A stretch of DNA of 64,000 nucleotides, taken from assembly GCA_036417435.1 (NCBI GenBank), contig CM070905.1, positions 20,747,592-20,811,591 on the forward strand. The letters run 5' to 3'. A model generated the notes under the pieces. It was not told the origin of the DNA and searched no databases. It saw only the letters and a program-made list of their open reading frames with translations. Origin of the DNA: Inia geoffrensis. Taxonomy: Eukaryota; Chordata; Mammalia; Artiodactyla; Iniidae. The position numbers and the translations under genes are program-made. Shown here piece by piece: positions 34,153-44,880 of this stretch (position 1 is its first letter; each line of letters starts with the position of its first letter).

Positions 34153-35243
34153 ATGAAGGAACAAGGTAAAAACCCACCAGACCAAACAAATGAAGAGGCA
34201 ATAGGCAGTCTACCTGAAAAAGAATTCAGAATAATGATAGTAAAGGTGATCCAAAATCTTGGAAATAGAATAGACAAAATGCAAGAAACATTTAACAAGG
34301 ACCTAGAAGAACTAAAGAGCAAACAAGCAATGACGAACAACACAATAAATAAAATTTAAAATTCTCTAGAAGGAACCAATAGCAGAATAACTGAGGCAGA
34401 AGAATGGATAAGAGACTGGGAAGATAAAATAGTGGAAATAACTACCGCAGAGCAGAATAAAGAAAAAAGAATGAAAAGAATTGAGGACAATCTCAGAGAC
34501 CTCTGGGACAACATTAAATGCAGCAACATTCGAATTATATGGGTCCTAGAAAAAGAAGAGAGAAAAAGGGGGACTGAGGAAGTATTTGAAGAGATTATAA
34601 TTGAAAACTTCCCTGATATTTGAAAGGAAATACTTAATCAAGTCCAGGAAACACAGAGCCCCATACAGGATAAATCCAAGGAGAAACACGCCAAGACACA
34701 TATTAATCCAACTATCAAAAATTAAATACAGGGCTTCCCTGGTGGCGCAGTGGTTGAGACTCCACCTGCCGATGCAGCGGACACGGGTTCATGCCCTGGT
34801 CTGGGAAGATCCCACATGCCATGGAGCGGCTGGGCCTGTGAGCCATGGCCGCTGAGCCTGCACATCCTCAGCCTGTGCTCTGCAATGGGAGAGGCCACAA
34901 CAGTGAGAGGCCTGCAAACCGCAAAAAAAAAAAAAAAAAAAAAAAAATTAAACACAAAGAAACAATTTTAAAAGCAGCCAGGGAGAAGCAACAAATAACA
35001 TACAATAGAATCCCCATAAGGTTAACAACTGATCTTTCAGCAGAAACTCTGCAAGACAGAAGGGAGTGGCAGGACCTATTTAAAGTGATGAAAGGGAAAA
35101 ACCCACAACCAAGATTTCTCTACCCAGCAAGGATCTCATTCAGATTCAATGGAGAAATTAAAACCTTTACAGATAAGCAAAAGCTAAGAGAATTCAGCAC
35201 CATCAAACCAGCTCTACAACAAATGCCAAAGGAACTTCTCTAG
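34153..35243 (+). pseudogene. L1 copy B ORF1, broken and split by a SINE
   Basis: The frame starts MKEQGKN at 34153 and stops at taa 34357-34359, in the coiled-coil region, at the same codon as in copy A. It resumes with an RRM-like part (NIRIIW), then a tga at 34621-34623. The SINE at 34732 cuts between the RRM-like and C-terminal parts. The last part is open to 35243, ending LKELL. Confidence 0.88.
34732..34947 (+). mobile_element. Cetacean CHR-2-type SINE inside L1 copy B
   Basis: The head is 'ggcttccctggtggcgcag', the tail 25 A. The flanks 'aaaaattaaatacag' and 'aaaaattaaacacaa' are an imperfect direct repeat. L1 copy A shows the same L1 sequence uninterrupted at about 22420, giving the empty-site form. 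Confidence 0.95.
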
Positions 35244-35301
35244 GCAGGAAACACAAGAGAAGGAAAAGAACTACAAGAACAAACCCCAAACAATTAAGAA
35301 A

Positions 35302-38300
35302 ATGGTAATAGGAATATACGTATCGATAACTACCTTAAATGTAAATGGATTAGATGCTCCCACTAAAAGACATAGACAGGCTGAATGGATACAAAAACAA
35401 GAGCTGTATATATGCTGTCTACAAGAGACCCACTTCAGACCTAGGGACACATACAGACTGAAAGTGAGGGGTTGGAAAAAGATATTCCATGCAAATGGAA
35501 ATCAAAAGAAAGCTGGAGTAACAATTCTCTTATCAGACAAAATAGACTTTAAAATAAAGACTATTACAAGAGACAAAGAAGGACACTACATAACGATCAA
35601 GGGATCAATCCAAGAAGAACATATAACAAGTGTAAATATTTATGCACCCAACGTAGGAGCACCTCAATACACAAGGCAAATGCTAACAGCCATAAAATGG
35701 GAAATCGACAGTAACACAGTCATATTAAGGGACTTTAAGACCCCACTTTCACCAATGGACAGATCAACAATAATGAAAATAAATAAGGAAACACAAGCTT
35801 TAAATGATACATTAAACTAGATGGACTTAATTGACATTTATACGACACTCCATCCAAAAACAACAGAATACACTTTCTTCTCAAGTGCTCATGGAACATT
35901 CTCTAGGATAGATCATAACTTGGGTCTCAAATCAAGACTTGGTAAATTTAAGAAAATTGAAATTGTATCAAGTATCTTTTCCGACCACAACGCTATGAGA
36001 CTAGATATCAATTATAGGAGAAAAACTGAAAAAATTCAAACACGTGGAGGATAAGCATATGCTACTAAATAACCAAGAGATCACTGAAGAAATCAAACAA
36101 TACCTAGAAACAAATGACAATGAAAACATGACAGCCCAAAACCTATGGGATGCAGCAAAAGCAGTTCTAAGAGGGAAGTTTATAACAATACAATCCTACC
36201 TCAAGAAACAAAAAAAATCTCAAATAAACAACCTAACCTTACACCTAAAGCAATTAGAGAAAGAAGAACAAAAAAACCCAAAGTTAGCAGAAGGAAAGAA
36301 ATCATAAAGATCAGGTCAGAAATAAATGAAAAAGAAATGTTAGCAAAGATCAATAAAACTAAAAGCTGGTTCTCTGAGAAGATAAACACAATTGATAAAC
36401 CATTAGCCAGACTCATTAAGAAAAAAAGGGAGAAGACTCAAATCAACAGAACTAGAAATTAAAAAGAAGTAACAACTGACACTGCAGGTATACAAAGGAT
36501 CAGGAGGGATTACTACAAGCAGCTATATGCCAAGAAAATGGGCAACCTGGAAGAAATGTAGAAATTCTTAGAAAAGCACAACCTTCTGAGACTGAACCAG
36601 GAAGAAATAGAAAATATAAACAGACCAATCACAAGCACTGATATTGAAACTGTGATTAAAAATCTTCCAACAAAAACCCAGGACCAGATGGCTTCACAGG
36701 TGAATTCTATCAAACATTTAGAGAAGACCTAACACCTATCCTTTCAAACTCTTCCAAAATATAGCAGAGAGAAGAACTCTCCCAAGCTCATTCTACAAGG
36801 CCACCATCACCCTGATACAAAAACCAGACAAAGATGTCACCAGAAAAAGAAAACTACAGGCCAGTATTACTGATGAACATAGACGCAAAAATCCTCAACA
36901 AAATACTAGCAAACAGAATCTAACAGCACATTAAAAGGATCATACACCATGATCAAGTGGGGTTTATCCCAGGAATGCAAGGATTCTTCAAGATACGCAA
37001 ATCAATGCGATAAATCATATGAAAAAATTGAAGGATAAAAACCATATGATCATCTCAATAGATGCAGAAAAAGCTTTCGACAAAATTCAACACCCATTTA
37101 TGATAAAAACTCTACAGAAAGTGGACATAGAGGGAAGTTACCGCAACATAATAAAGGCCATATATGACAAACCCACAGCCAACATTGTTCTCAATGGTGA
37201 AAAACTGAAACCATTTCCACTATGATCAAGAACAAGGGAAGGTTGCACACTCTTACCACGATTATTCAACATCGTTTTGGAAGTTTTAGCCACAGCAATC
37301 AGAGAAGAAAAAGAAATAAAAGGAATCCAAATTGGAAAAGAAGAAATAAAACTGTCACTGTTTGCAGATGACATGTTACTATACTTAGAGAATCCTAAAG
37401 ATGCTACCAGAAAACTACTAGAGCTAATCAGTGAATTTGGTAAAGTAGCAGGATACAAAATTAATGCACAGAAATCTCTGGCATTCCTATACACTAATGA
37501 TGAAAAATCTGAAAGGAAATTAAGGAAACACTCCTATTTACCATTGAAACAAAAAGAATAAAACACCTAGAAATAAACCTACCTAAGGAGACAAGAGATA
37601 TGTATGCAGAAAACTATAAGACACTGGTGAAAGAAATTAAAGATGATATAAACAGATGGATAGATATACTGTGTTCTTGGATTGGAAGAATCAACATTGT
37701 GAAAATGACTATACTACCCAAAGCAATCTACAGATTCAGTGCAATCCCTATCAAACTACCAATGTCATTTTTCACAGAAGTAGAACAAAAAATTTCACAA
37801 TTTGTATGGAAACACAAAAGACCCCGAAGTGCCAAAGCAATCTTGAGAAAGAAAAACGGATCTGGAGGAATCAGGCTCCCTGACTTCAGACTATACTACA
37901 AAGCTACAGTAATCAAGACAGTACGGTACTGGCATAAAAACAGAAATATAGATCAATGGAACAGGATATAAAGCCCAAAGATAAGCCCACGCACATATGG
38001 TCACCTTATTTTTGATAAAAGAGGCAAGAATATACAATGGAGAAAAGACAGTCTCTTCAGTAAGTGGTGCTGGGGAAACTGGACAGCTACATGTAAAAGA
38101 ATGAAATTAGGACACTCACTAACACCATACACAAAAATAAACTCAAAATGGACTACAGGCCTAAATGTAAGGCCAGACACTATAAAACTCTTCGAGGAAA
38201 ACATAGGCAGAACACTCTATAATGTAAATCACAGCAAGATCCTTTTTGACCCACCTGCCAGAGAAACAGAAATAAAAACAAAAACAAACAAATGGGACCT

Positions 38301-39091
38301 AATGAAACTTAAAAGCTTTTGCACAGCAAAGGAAACCATGAATAAGATGAAAAGACAACCCTCAGAATGGGAGAAAATATTTGCACACGAAGCAACTGAC
38401 AGAGAACTAATCTCCAAAATACACAAGCAGCTCATGCAGCTCAATATCAAAAAAACAAGCAACCCAATCCAAAAATGGGCAGAAGACCTAAACAGACATT
38501 TCTCCAAAGAAGATGTACAGATTGCCAGCAAATACATGAAAGGATGCTCAACATCACTAATCATTTGCAACAGAAATGCAAATCAAAACTACAACAAGGT
38601 ATCACCTCACACCAGTCAGAATAGCCATCATCAAAACATCTACAAAGAATAAATGCTGGAGAGGGTGTGGAGAAAAGGGAACCCTCTTGTGCTGTTGGTG
38701 GGAATGTAAATTGATACAGCCACTATGGAGAACAGTATGGAGGTTCCTTGAAAAACTAAAAATAGTACTACCATATGACTGAGCAGTCCCACTACTGGGC
38801 ATATACCCTGAGAGAACCATAATTCAAAAAGAGTCAGGTACCACAGTGTTCATTGCAGCTCTATTTACAAAAGCCATGGAACGACGTGGAAGCAACCTAA
38901 GTGTCCATTGACAGATGAATGGATAAAGAAGGTGTGGCACATATATACAATGGAATATTACTCAGCCATGAAAAGAAACAAAATTGAGTTATTTGTAGTC
39001 ATGGATGGGTCTAGAGACTGTCATACAGAGTGAAGTAAGTCAGAAAGAGAGAAACAAATACTGTATGCCAACACATATATTTGGAATCTAA
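35302..39091 (+). pseudogene. L1 copy B ORF2 (endonuclease / reverse transcriptase), broken
   Basis: The endonuclease starts MVIGIY with NVNGLDAP and CCLQETHF, and so keeps the catalytic Glu. The GDFN motif reads RDFK at 35728-35739. A stop tag at 35818-35820 follows, then a further open part with FSRIDHNL and SDHNAM, then frameshifts in the linker. In the RT domain FADD is present ([10 protein letters not shown] near 37357). Stops and shifts flank it. The C-terminal part has [12 protein letters not shown], then CCWWECK where HCWWECK is expected, and a tga near 38779-38781. Non-functional. Confidence 0.9.
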
Positions 39092-39594
39092 AAACAAAAA
39101 AAAAGGTTCTGATGAACTTTGGCGCCAGACAGGAGCAAAGACGCAGACTTAGAGAATGGACTTGAGGACAGGGGATGGGGCAGGGTAAGCTGAGACGAAG
39201 TGAGAGAATGGCATGGACAAATATACACTACCAGACGTAAAATAGATAGCTAGTGGGAAGCAGCCGCATAGCACAGGGAGATCAGTCAGTGCTTTGTGAC
39301 CACCTAGAGGGGTGGGATAGGGAGGGTGGGAAGGAGACGCAAGAGGGAGGGGATATGGGGATGTATGTATATGTATCGCTGATTCACTTTGTTATACAGT
39401 AGCAACTAATGCAACAATGTAAAGCAATTATACTCCAATAAAGATGTTAAAAAAAAAATGGTTTAAATAAGACCAGTCATGACACTAGTGCAGTTCCCAC
39501 TTCTCCATGCAGAAAAGTGTCTTTTTCTGTCTCTAAGTTGGTCCTCTCTCCATGGCCAAACTGCCCAAAATCCCATGGAGACTCATTATTTTTA

Positions 39595-39802
39595 TTTATT
39601 TATTTATTTTGTGGTACAGGGGCCTCTCACTGTTATGGCCTCCCCCGCCGCGGAGCACAGGCTCCGGACGTGCAGGCTCAGCGGCCGTGGTTCACGGGCC
39701 CAGCCTCTCCGCGGCATGTGGGATCCTCCTGGACCAGGGCACAAACCCGCGTCCCCCACATCGGCAGGTGGACTCCCAACCACCGCGCCACCAGGGAAGC
39801 CC
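39595..39802 (-). mobile_element. Cetacean CHR-2-type SINE, minus orientation
   Basis: It has a TTTA-rich tail, then 'gtggtacaggggcctctca', and ends 'ccaccagggaagcc'. The 17-base direct repeat beginning gagactcatt is at 39578-39594 and 39804-39820. Its tail is (ttta)n instead of plain poly-T. Confidence 0.95.
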
Positions 39803-39877
39803 AGAGACTCATTATTTTTAAACACCTTTTCATGTGGAACCTTGTCAAAGGCTCTGGGAAGATCTAAATAGCTCAAT

Positions 39878-40100
39878 GGCAATCTCTGAGCTAGGAATCG
39901 GGAAACCTGGGTTCTAGTCGTGACTGTCATTGGTTTATCACCGAACTTTGGTAGAGACACAGAACAGCCCCAATCTCAGTTTTTCATTGGTAAAATGAGA
40001 ATGGTTATGCTGGCAGTCAACATCATAAAAATTCTACAGCCATCAAATGAGACGATGTTATTTAAGAATAACATTCTCAGCAAGGTATAAAACAAAAGCA
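39878..40100 (+). repeat. MIR SINE
   Basis: 'gaaacctgggttctagtcg', 'cagtttttcattggtaaaa' and 'atcaaatgagacgatgtta' follow the plus MIR order, diverged. Confidence 0.65.
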
Positions 40101-40309
40101 TAAGGGGTAATTATTTTGAAAATTTACAACAGCATCTTTTTCATTCATATGCATGATTCTTTCCCTAAAGGACTGCAGTAGATAGACATGGTTCCTCCAG
40201 CACTCCCAGGGTGATGCTTGCTTAACAGTAACTACTTTCACTCCTAGAAGAGATGCAGGTTTATAGAACCAGAGGGACCTGGCTCAACTTGTGTTGGTGT
40301 AGTATGTAA

Positions 40310-40580
40310 GTGCACTGAAGAGTGGACTCTGGAATTGGTTGGACCTTGGCAGCGGTTGAGGCCATGCCGATCGCTAAATGTGTGACCATGAACAAGGTAT
40401 TAAACCTCTCTGTGCCTCACCTGTAAATGGGATTTATTAAGGCTTATTGGAATGAGGCTTAGTGGAATATTAAGGCTTCATGGAGTTATGAGGTTTAAAT
40501 AAGAGGGTAAATACATGTAGAATGCCTAGAATCGTGCAGGACGCGTAGCAGCCACTCAATCGCTAGCAGTTCTTGTTCTT
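40310..40580 (+). repeat. MIR SINE
   Basis: 'agagtggactctggaattg', 'gtgtgaccatgaacaaggt', 'aacctctctgtgcctcacc' and 'gtagcagccactcaatcgc' follow the plus MIR order with a small expansion in the middle. Confidence 0.75.
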
Positions 40581-40789
40581 ATTCATGCCATGGCCCAAGA
40601 GCCAGCAGCTGGTCCAACCTACCTAAATTTTGTGAGTGCCCATCATTCAGCACATCCACCATAAACTCTTTTATTCATGTCTTGTGTGAAACTCTTTCAG
40701 CAGATGGATGAATGGATGCTTTCCTTTCTGTTTTCTGAAACAGGTAGTGGATTGGGGTGGGGCGATGTGAAGGGGAGAACTACCTTTTC

Positions 40790-40947
40790 TTTTTTTTTTA
40801 AAGGTCTTTTATTTTATTTTATTTTTATTATTATTTTGGCTGCGCCACATGGCTTGCAAGATCCCAGTTCCCTGACCAGGGATCAAACTGGAGCCCCCTG
40901 GCAGTGAGAGTGCTGAGTCCCAACCACTGGACCGCCAGGGAATTTCC
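40790..40947 (-). mobile_element. Older cetartiodactyl tRNA-derived SINE, minus orientation
   Basis: A (tttta)n tail, 'ggctgcgccacatggcttgc', 'ctgaccagggatcaaactg' and 'ggaccgccagggaattt'. The direct repeats gaactaccttttc (40777-40789) and gaaccaccttttc (40950-40962) differ at one base. Confidence 0.92.
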
Positions 40948-40964
40948 AGGAACCACCTTTTCAA

Positions 40965-42288
40965 TTACTGATTTCCTGCCCTGGCAGAATGAGCAAGGGT
41001 GGGGGTCATACCCCCATCCTGCTTCCTTGGGCCTGGGAAAACTTGCCCCATTGGTGCTCCCTGGTCCACCCCTCTGTCCCTGCCCAGTTCACCTAGTTTC
41101 TTCTGACGTCCACATCCAGCACATCAGCTCACCCTATAGAGCAGGGAAGTTGGAGCCAGATGATCACTCAGGCACTGAATCCAATTTCCCTCGGGGATCA
41201 GACCATGGGGCACTGGGTGGGACTCCATTCTGCTAGCATCCCCGAGGGGCACTTGCTCCTGCCAGCAGCCTTAAGGGGCTGAGGACCAGCCGGCTGTGCA
41301 ATATCACTCTCGTGCTGCTTCTCTGGGGGTGATTCACAGCTGGGGATGAAGCCTGGCTGGGCTGGGAGCCAAGGCCATCACCTTGTGGTCAGACTTGGGT
41401 GGTAATCCCAATTGGTTTTGCATGAGCTCCCATTTCATTCAGATTAAGGAAGGATCTGGCTAGGGCAGACAGCTGGTGGCTTGGGAGTGGGGACAGAAGG
41501 AGGAGGGCTACTGGAATCCAAGGCATTTAGGTTTTCAGGGCTGAACATATCTTTTGTTAATTCCTTCACCGGTTTGTTTGTTTGTTTTCATTGCTGTTGT
41601 CGTTTTCCTGAGCTTAATGGGAAGTCTGCAAAGAAGAGTTTGAACTTCACTTCTTCATTTTTAAAATAAATATTTGCCAAGTGCAAGTGTTTCAGCTTCA
41701 GAATTGGGAATGACTGGCAAAAGCCTCTGGAATTGTGCAGGCTGGAGGCCGCTGCCTTTAGTGGCACCCCCAGGAAGTAAACATGAAAGCCATCAAGGAA
41801 CAGGGTCCCTCGTGTAACTGGAGTGGTAGGTCCAATTGGATTCTCATTCTATCACCAGATTTGATAGCTCAGGCCAGTTGTTTAACATACTGCATCTCAT
41901 CTTCCCCATCTATTCTATCAGTATGTCAGGTAGGACTTTTGATGTTGCAGAGAACCTTTTTATTGTGCTAACAATAAGGTAATATGCTGAGTAACTAGAA
42001 AAGCCCATCCTCTTCTCCAAAGATGTACAAGCAAGGCCTCAAAGACTCGAGCCTAAGGCACAGTGAGCCAGAGAGAAGAACACCAGGTTCTTGGCGCAGC
42101 CCGGTTTGGTCTCCGCCTCGTCCCTTCTCTTTGCCATTCCCAACGCGAGGCCCCTGGTGGGCGTGTGCCGCTCCTGAGCCTTCAGGCCTGGCCTCTGGGA
42201 GGCAGGGCTCACCTCCTCCCCCTTGCCTGTGGGAGGGGCCCCGGGCGGAAGCTGGACCGCAGGCCACGCAGGATCGGAACTCACACCA
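40965..42288. other. Unique intronic sequence upstream of the exon
   Basis: No repeat or further exon is seen. It becomes GC-rich from about 42050 towards the exon, with an open frame through 42023-42313 that has no plexin similarity and is treated as intron. Confidence 0.5.
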
Positions 42289-42313
42289 CCTCTCCTCTTC
42301 TTCTTCCCCACAG
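42289..42313 (+). other. Splice acceptor with pyrimidine tract
   Basis: A C/T-rich run (cctctcctcttcttcttcc) leads into CCACAG directly before the plexin frame. This is a strong consensus 3' splice site and fixes the exon start at 42314. Confidence 0.85.
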
Positions 42314-42445
42314 ATCCGGGTAGATGGGCCCAGGGGCAATGCCCTCCAGTACGAGACGGTGCAGGTGGTGGACCCTGGCCCCGTCCTCCGGGACATGGCC
42401 TTCTCCAAGGACCACAAGCAGCTCTACATCATGTCGGAAAGGCAG
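42314..42445 (+). CDS. PLXNA2: Plexin-A (probably PLXNA2) internal exon, end of the sema domain
   Basis: Plexin-A proteins are single-pass membrane receptors for semaphorins in axon guidance. The extracellular sema domain binds ligand, and the intracellular GAP domain acts on small GTPases. This exon is 132 bases and encodes 44 residues with no stop, starting IRVDGPRG and ending LYIMSERQ. The stretch RDMAFSKDH followed by LYIMSERQ is typical of the last blades of a plexin-A sema domain, just before the PSI domain. The residues after the start (NALQYETVQVVDPGP) match my memory of PLXNA2 better than PLXNA1, A3 or A4. The exon starts after a pyrimidine-rich CAG acceptor and ends at CAG|GTAAGG, phase 0 on both sides. 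The open frame runs on into both introns, but those parts show no plexin similarity. The preceding sema exon and the following PSI exon are not in view. The paralogue call is from memory and is the least certain part. Confidence 0.85.
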
Positions 42446-42451
42446 GTAAGG
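42446..42451 (+). other. Splice donor GTAAGG
   Basis: The exon ends GGCAG and is followed by GTAAGG, close to the mammalian donor consensus. Plexin similarity stops exactly here, which supports the boundary. Confidence 0.85.
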
Positions 42452-43995
42452 CACGCTGAGCTCTGTCAGACATTTGTCTTGCTGCTAAGGACTAGCCTGT
42501 GGCTCTGTGGAAACCTGCAGGAGGCCGGCTGCAGAGAGGGGATTTGATTTATTTGGCTCAGTGTATATCCTTTCCGTTATGCTGCCCGGGGACAGAGGCC
42601 GAGTGCGCCGAAACAGGGAATAAAACCTTCCACCTATCAAAATATCTGTGAGTCAAGAACAAATCCACTGACTTCAAAGTGACGGTGTGCGTAGGTGCAG
42701 GGCCAACATTTGCTCTCACCTGAAGAAATATGGTACAGATGCCCAAGTTTTTGGTCCCGATTTCCCTACACACTGTATAATCTACCAAGGTCACCTTCCT
42801 GGACCCTGGAGGTCTATGGTGGGCGAGGATTTGTCGCCCAGAAAAACTTAGTTGAGGGCACATCATGGAAGAGTCAGATAGATGGAGATTCAGAAGACAG
42901 GGTCTATGTGTATGAGATGAGATGCTGTAACATGGGTCCCGAGGCTTCGTGTGTACCTGAAACTCTAACATGGAACCTCCAGCAAATTCCATGAGGCCAC
43001 ACCAGGCAGAAGAGATATCGTGTGAGGATTGGTATTAGCAGATGTGCAGTAGGAAGTAGCAGAGTTGGATTTGCTTCTGGAACTCAGCTGAGAACTAAGT
43101 TCTTCAGGGGTCCCTGAGCTCAGACCAGGACTCATACATTTGCAGTGGGCAAAGGAATACATTTCGCCTTGGGAATTCCATCCATTTCAGGGTATTTCCT
43201 GGGGCACCCTAATTCACAGCCCACAGTGTTCCACCCCACAAGACACACCCCACCCCAAGTGCGGCTTCGCACTGCCACACCTCTGCCCCTGTTGCCTCTC
43301 TGGAGGATGGGTCATTCTGGGAACTGTCCTCCCTGCCCATGAATATGTATACATTAGCTCTGAGCGGCAAAGGCAAACTCCCCCGTCTTAATTCATCTTC
43401 ATTAGCGAGGCCTGAACTCCCCAGAGGACCTTTTGCCGACAGAGTGTGGATTGTTCTACCTGCTCCCTCTGTGCAAAGTGAGAGAGAGAAATACTACATT
43501 ACGCCGCCCACAGGGCCTGTGCATTATGCCTTGGCAGCCCACAGCAGCTCCACCCTCCCCAAGAGCTCGATGACATCTTCTCATGGCGAGGGACCCCCAC
43601 ATTCAGCCGCACTGGGACCCATGGTGGTGCCCTTGCTGAGGCTGCCATGGCTTGGGAATGGCCTGATGTGAAGCCGGGTGGGGAGCACTTTTATCCCAGG
43701 AGTCCGGAGTGGTATGAAGCTGCTCCTTTGCTTTCATTTCTTATTCCTTTTCCATGAGGCCCACACTCCCCCTCCCTGCCTACCTCTAAGGCCCTAGACA
43801 CTGAGGGGGAAGCAGCTTTCCCCGGTGGAATGAATTCTTGGGAGAAGACCCAAGACCTCCACAGGCATTGACTGTTGCAGGATTTCTTACGTGACCTGAA
43901 AGCCAGGATTTCTGAACCTGGGACTTAAAATATCTAAGGACTTCCAAAGAGGAAAATCTAAAAGCTGTGTGGAGCCCCCTCTAATTGCTGAGTTG
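42452..43995. other. Unique intronic sequence downstream of the exon
   Basis: No repeat or further exon is seen. An AATAAA at 42619-42624 lies 72 bases after the first in-frame stop that follows the exon. The significance of this is discussed as a finding. Confidence 0.5.
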
Positions 43996-44011
43996 GGATT
44001 CTGAGGTTCTT

Positions 44012-44346
44012 TTTTTTTTTTTTTTTGGCTGCATCAGGTCTTAGTTGCAGCATGCGGGCTCTTCGTTGCAGCGTGCAGGCTTCTCTTTAGTTGTGGCGTG
44101 CGGGTTTTCTCTCTCTAGTTGTGGCGCACAGCCTCCAGGGTGCCTCGGCTCTGTAGCTGTGGCCCTTGAGCTCTGTAGTTTGCAGCACGCGGGCTCTCTC
44201 GTTGGGCGCACGGGCTCAGTAGTTGTGGCGTCCTGGCTTAGTTGCCCTGCGGCATGTGGGATCTTAGTTCCCCCGACCAAGGATGGAACCCCCGTCCCCT
44301 GCACTGAAAGACGGATTCTTTACCCCTGGACCACTAGGGAAGTCCC
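44012..44346 (-). mobile_element. Long cetartiodactyl SINE (CHRL-like), minus orientation
   Basis: Poly-T, then 'ggctgcatcaggtcttagtt', several 'agttgtggcg' near-repeats and the end 'ccactagggaagtccc'. It is about 335 bases, longer than other SINEs here because of an expanded region of tandem 'gttg..gcg' units. The flanks ggattctgaggttctt (43996-44011) and gggttctgaggttctt (44348-44363) are direct repeats. Confidence 0.9.
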
Positions 44347-44624
44347 AGGGTTCTGAGGTTCTTGGTTTCACCTGTCCCACTTCCCTAAGAGCACGGTCAG
44401 TGGTCAGTACCCATTCAGGCTTGACGGCGAGGCATGCTGGAAGCTCTGGATTATGGGCACGCTGGGAAGGAGAGGAGGGCGGGAGTGGATAGAGTTAGGG
44501 CCGTTATCTGCTATGGGGCCCTCCTCATAGGCCTGCCACCCGAATCACAGTCCCAAGACCCTGACATCTGGGCCAACACTGGCGTCCACTGGGGTTGCAG
44601 GTTCTCAGCGGGGAGGGTATAGCA

Positions 44625-44880
44625 AGATGGGTAATCAGACTGACCTTGGTGTCAGGATGTCTGAGCATGAACCTTGGTCCTACCATTTACTAAGTGTGAT
44701 CTCAGGTAAGCTCCTAACCTCTTTAAGATCCGTTGTCCTCAACTGGAACATGGACGTAATGATAAAATTCACTGTTGTGGTTCCAAGGATCTAATGACAT
44801 AATGCATGTAACCAGCATGACGCAAGCCTGGCACAGCGTAAGGGCTTGGTAAGCGGAGGCTCTTATTCTTATGACGTTGC
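44625..44880 (+). repeat. MIR SINE
   Basis: 'tcctaccatttactaagtg', 'ctcctaacctctttaagat', 'gatctaatgacataatgca' and 'agcctggcacagcgtaagg' follow the plus MIR order. Confidence 0.8.

Larger units (their letters stand above)
33463..39458 (+). mobile_element. L1 copy B, nearly full length, inactive, with nested SINE
   Basis: It begins 'gaggaccttcaagatggc', the same 5' end as copy A, and ends 'caataaagatgtt' plus poly-A at 39449-39458. Its length is about 6.0 kb, including a 216-base SINE in ORF1. No convincing direct repeat is seen at its ends. ORF1 and ORF2 have several stops and frameshifts. It shares an ORF1 stop and an endonuclease change with copy A but has a different 5' UTR middle block. 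It is in the same orientation as copy A and the plexin gene. Confidence 0.93.
1..42313 (+). other. PLXNA2: Intron upstream of the plexin exon (partial)
   Basis: This stretch lies before the only recognisable exon and ends in a clear splice acceptor, so it reads as the 3' part of a long intron on the + strand. No other plexin-like coding segment was found in any frame. It is filled with SINEs, two L1 elements, ancient repeats and unique sequence, all listed separately. It could also contain small non-coding genes or enhancers that cannot be recognised by eye. Confidence 0.7.

Noticed and set aside
42023..42313. Open frame directly upstream, in frame with the plexin exon
   Set aside because: No plexin-like sequence and a clear acceptor at 42313, so it is an intron that happens to be open.
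1658..44346. SINE heads as tRNA genes
   Set aside because: They keep A- and B-box-like parts of a tRNA ancestor but cannot fold as a tRNA and carry SINE bodies and poly-A tails.
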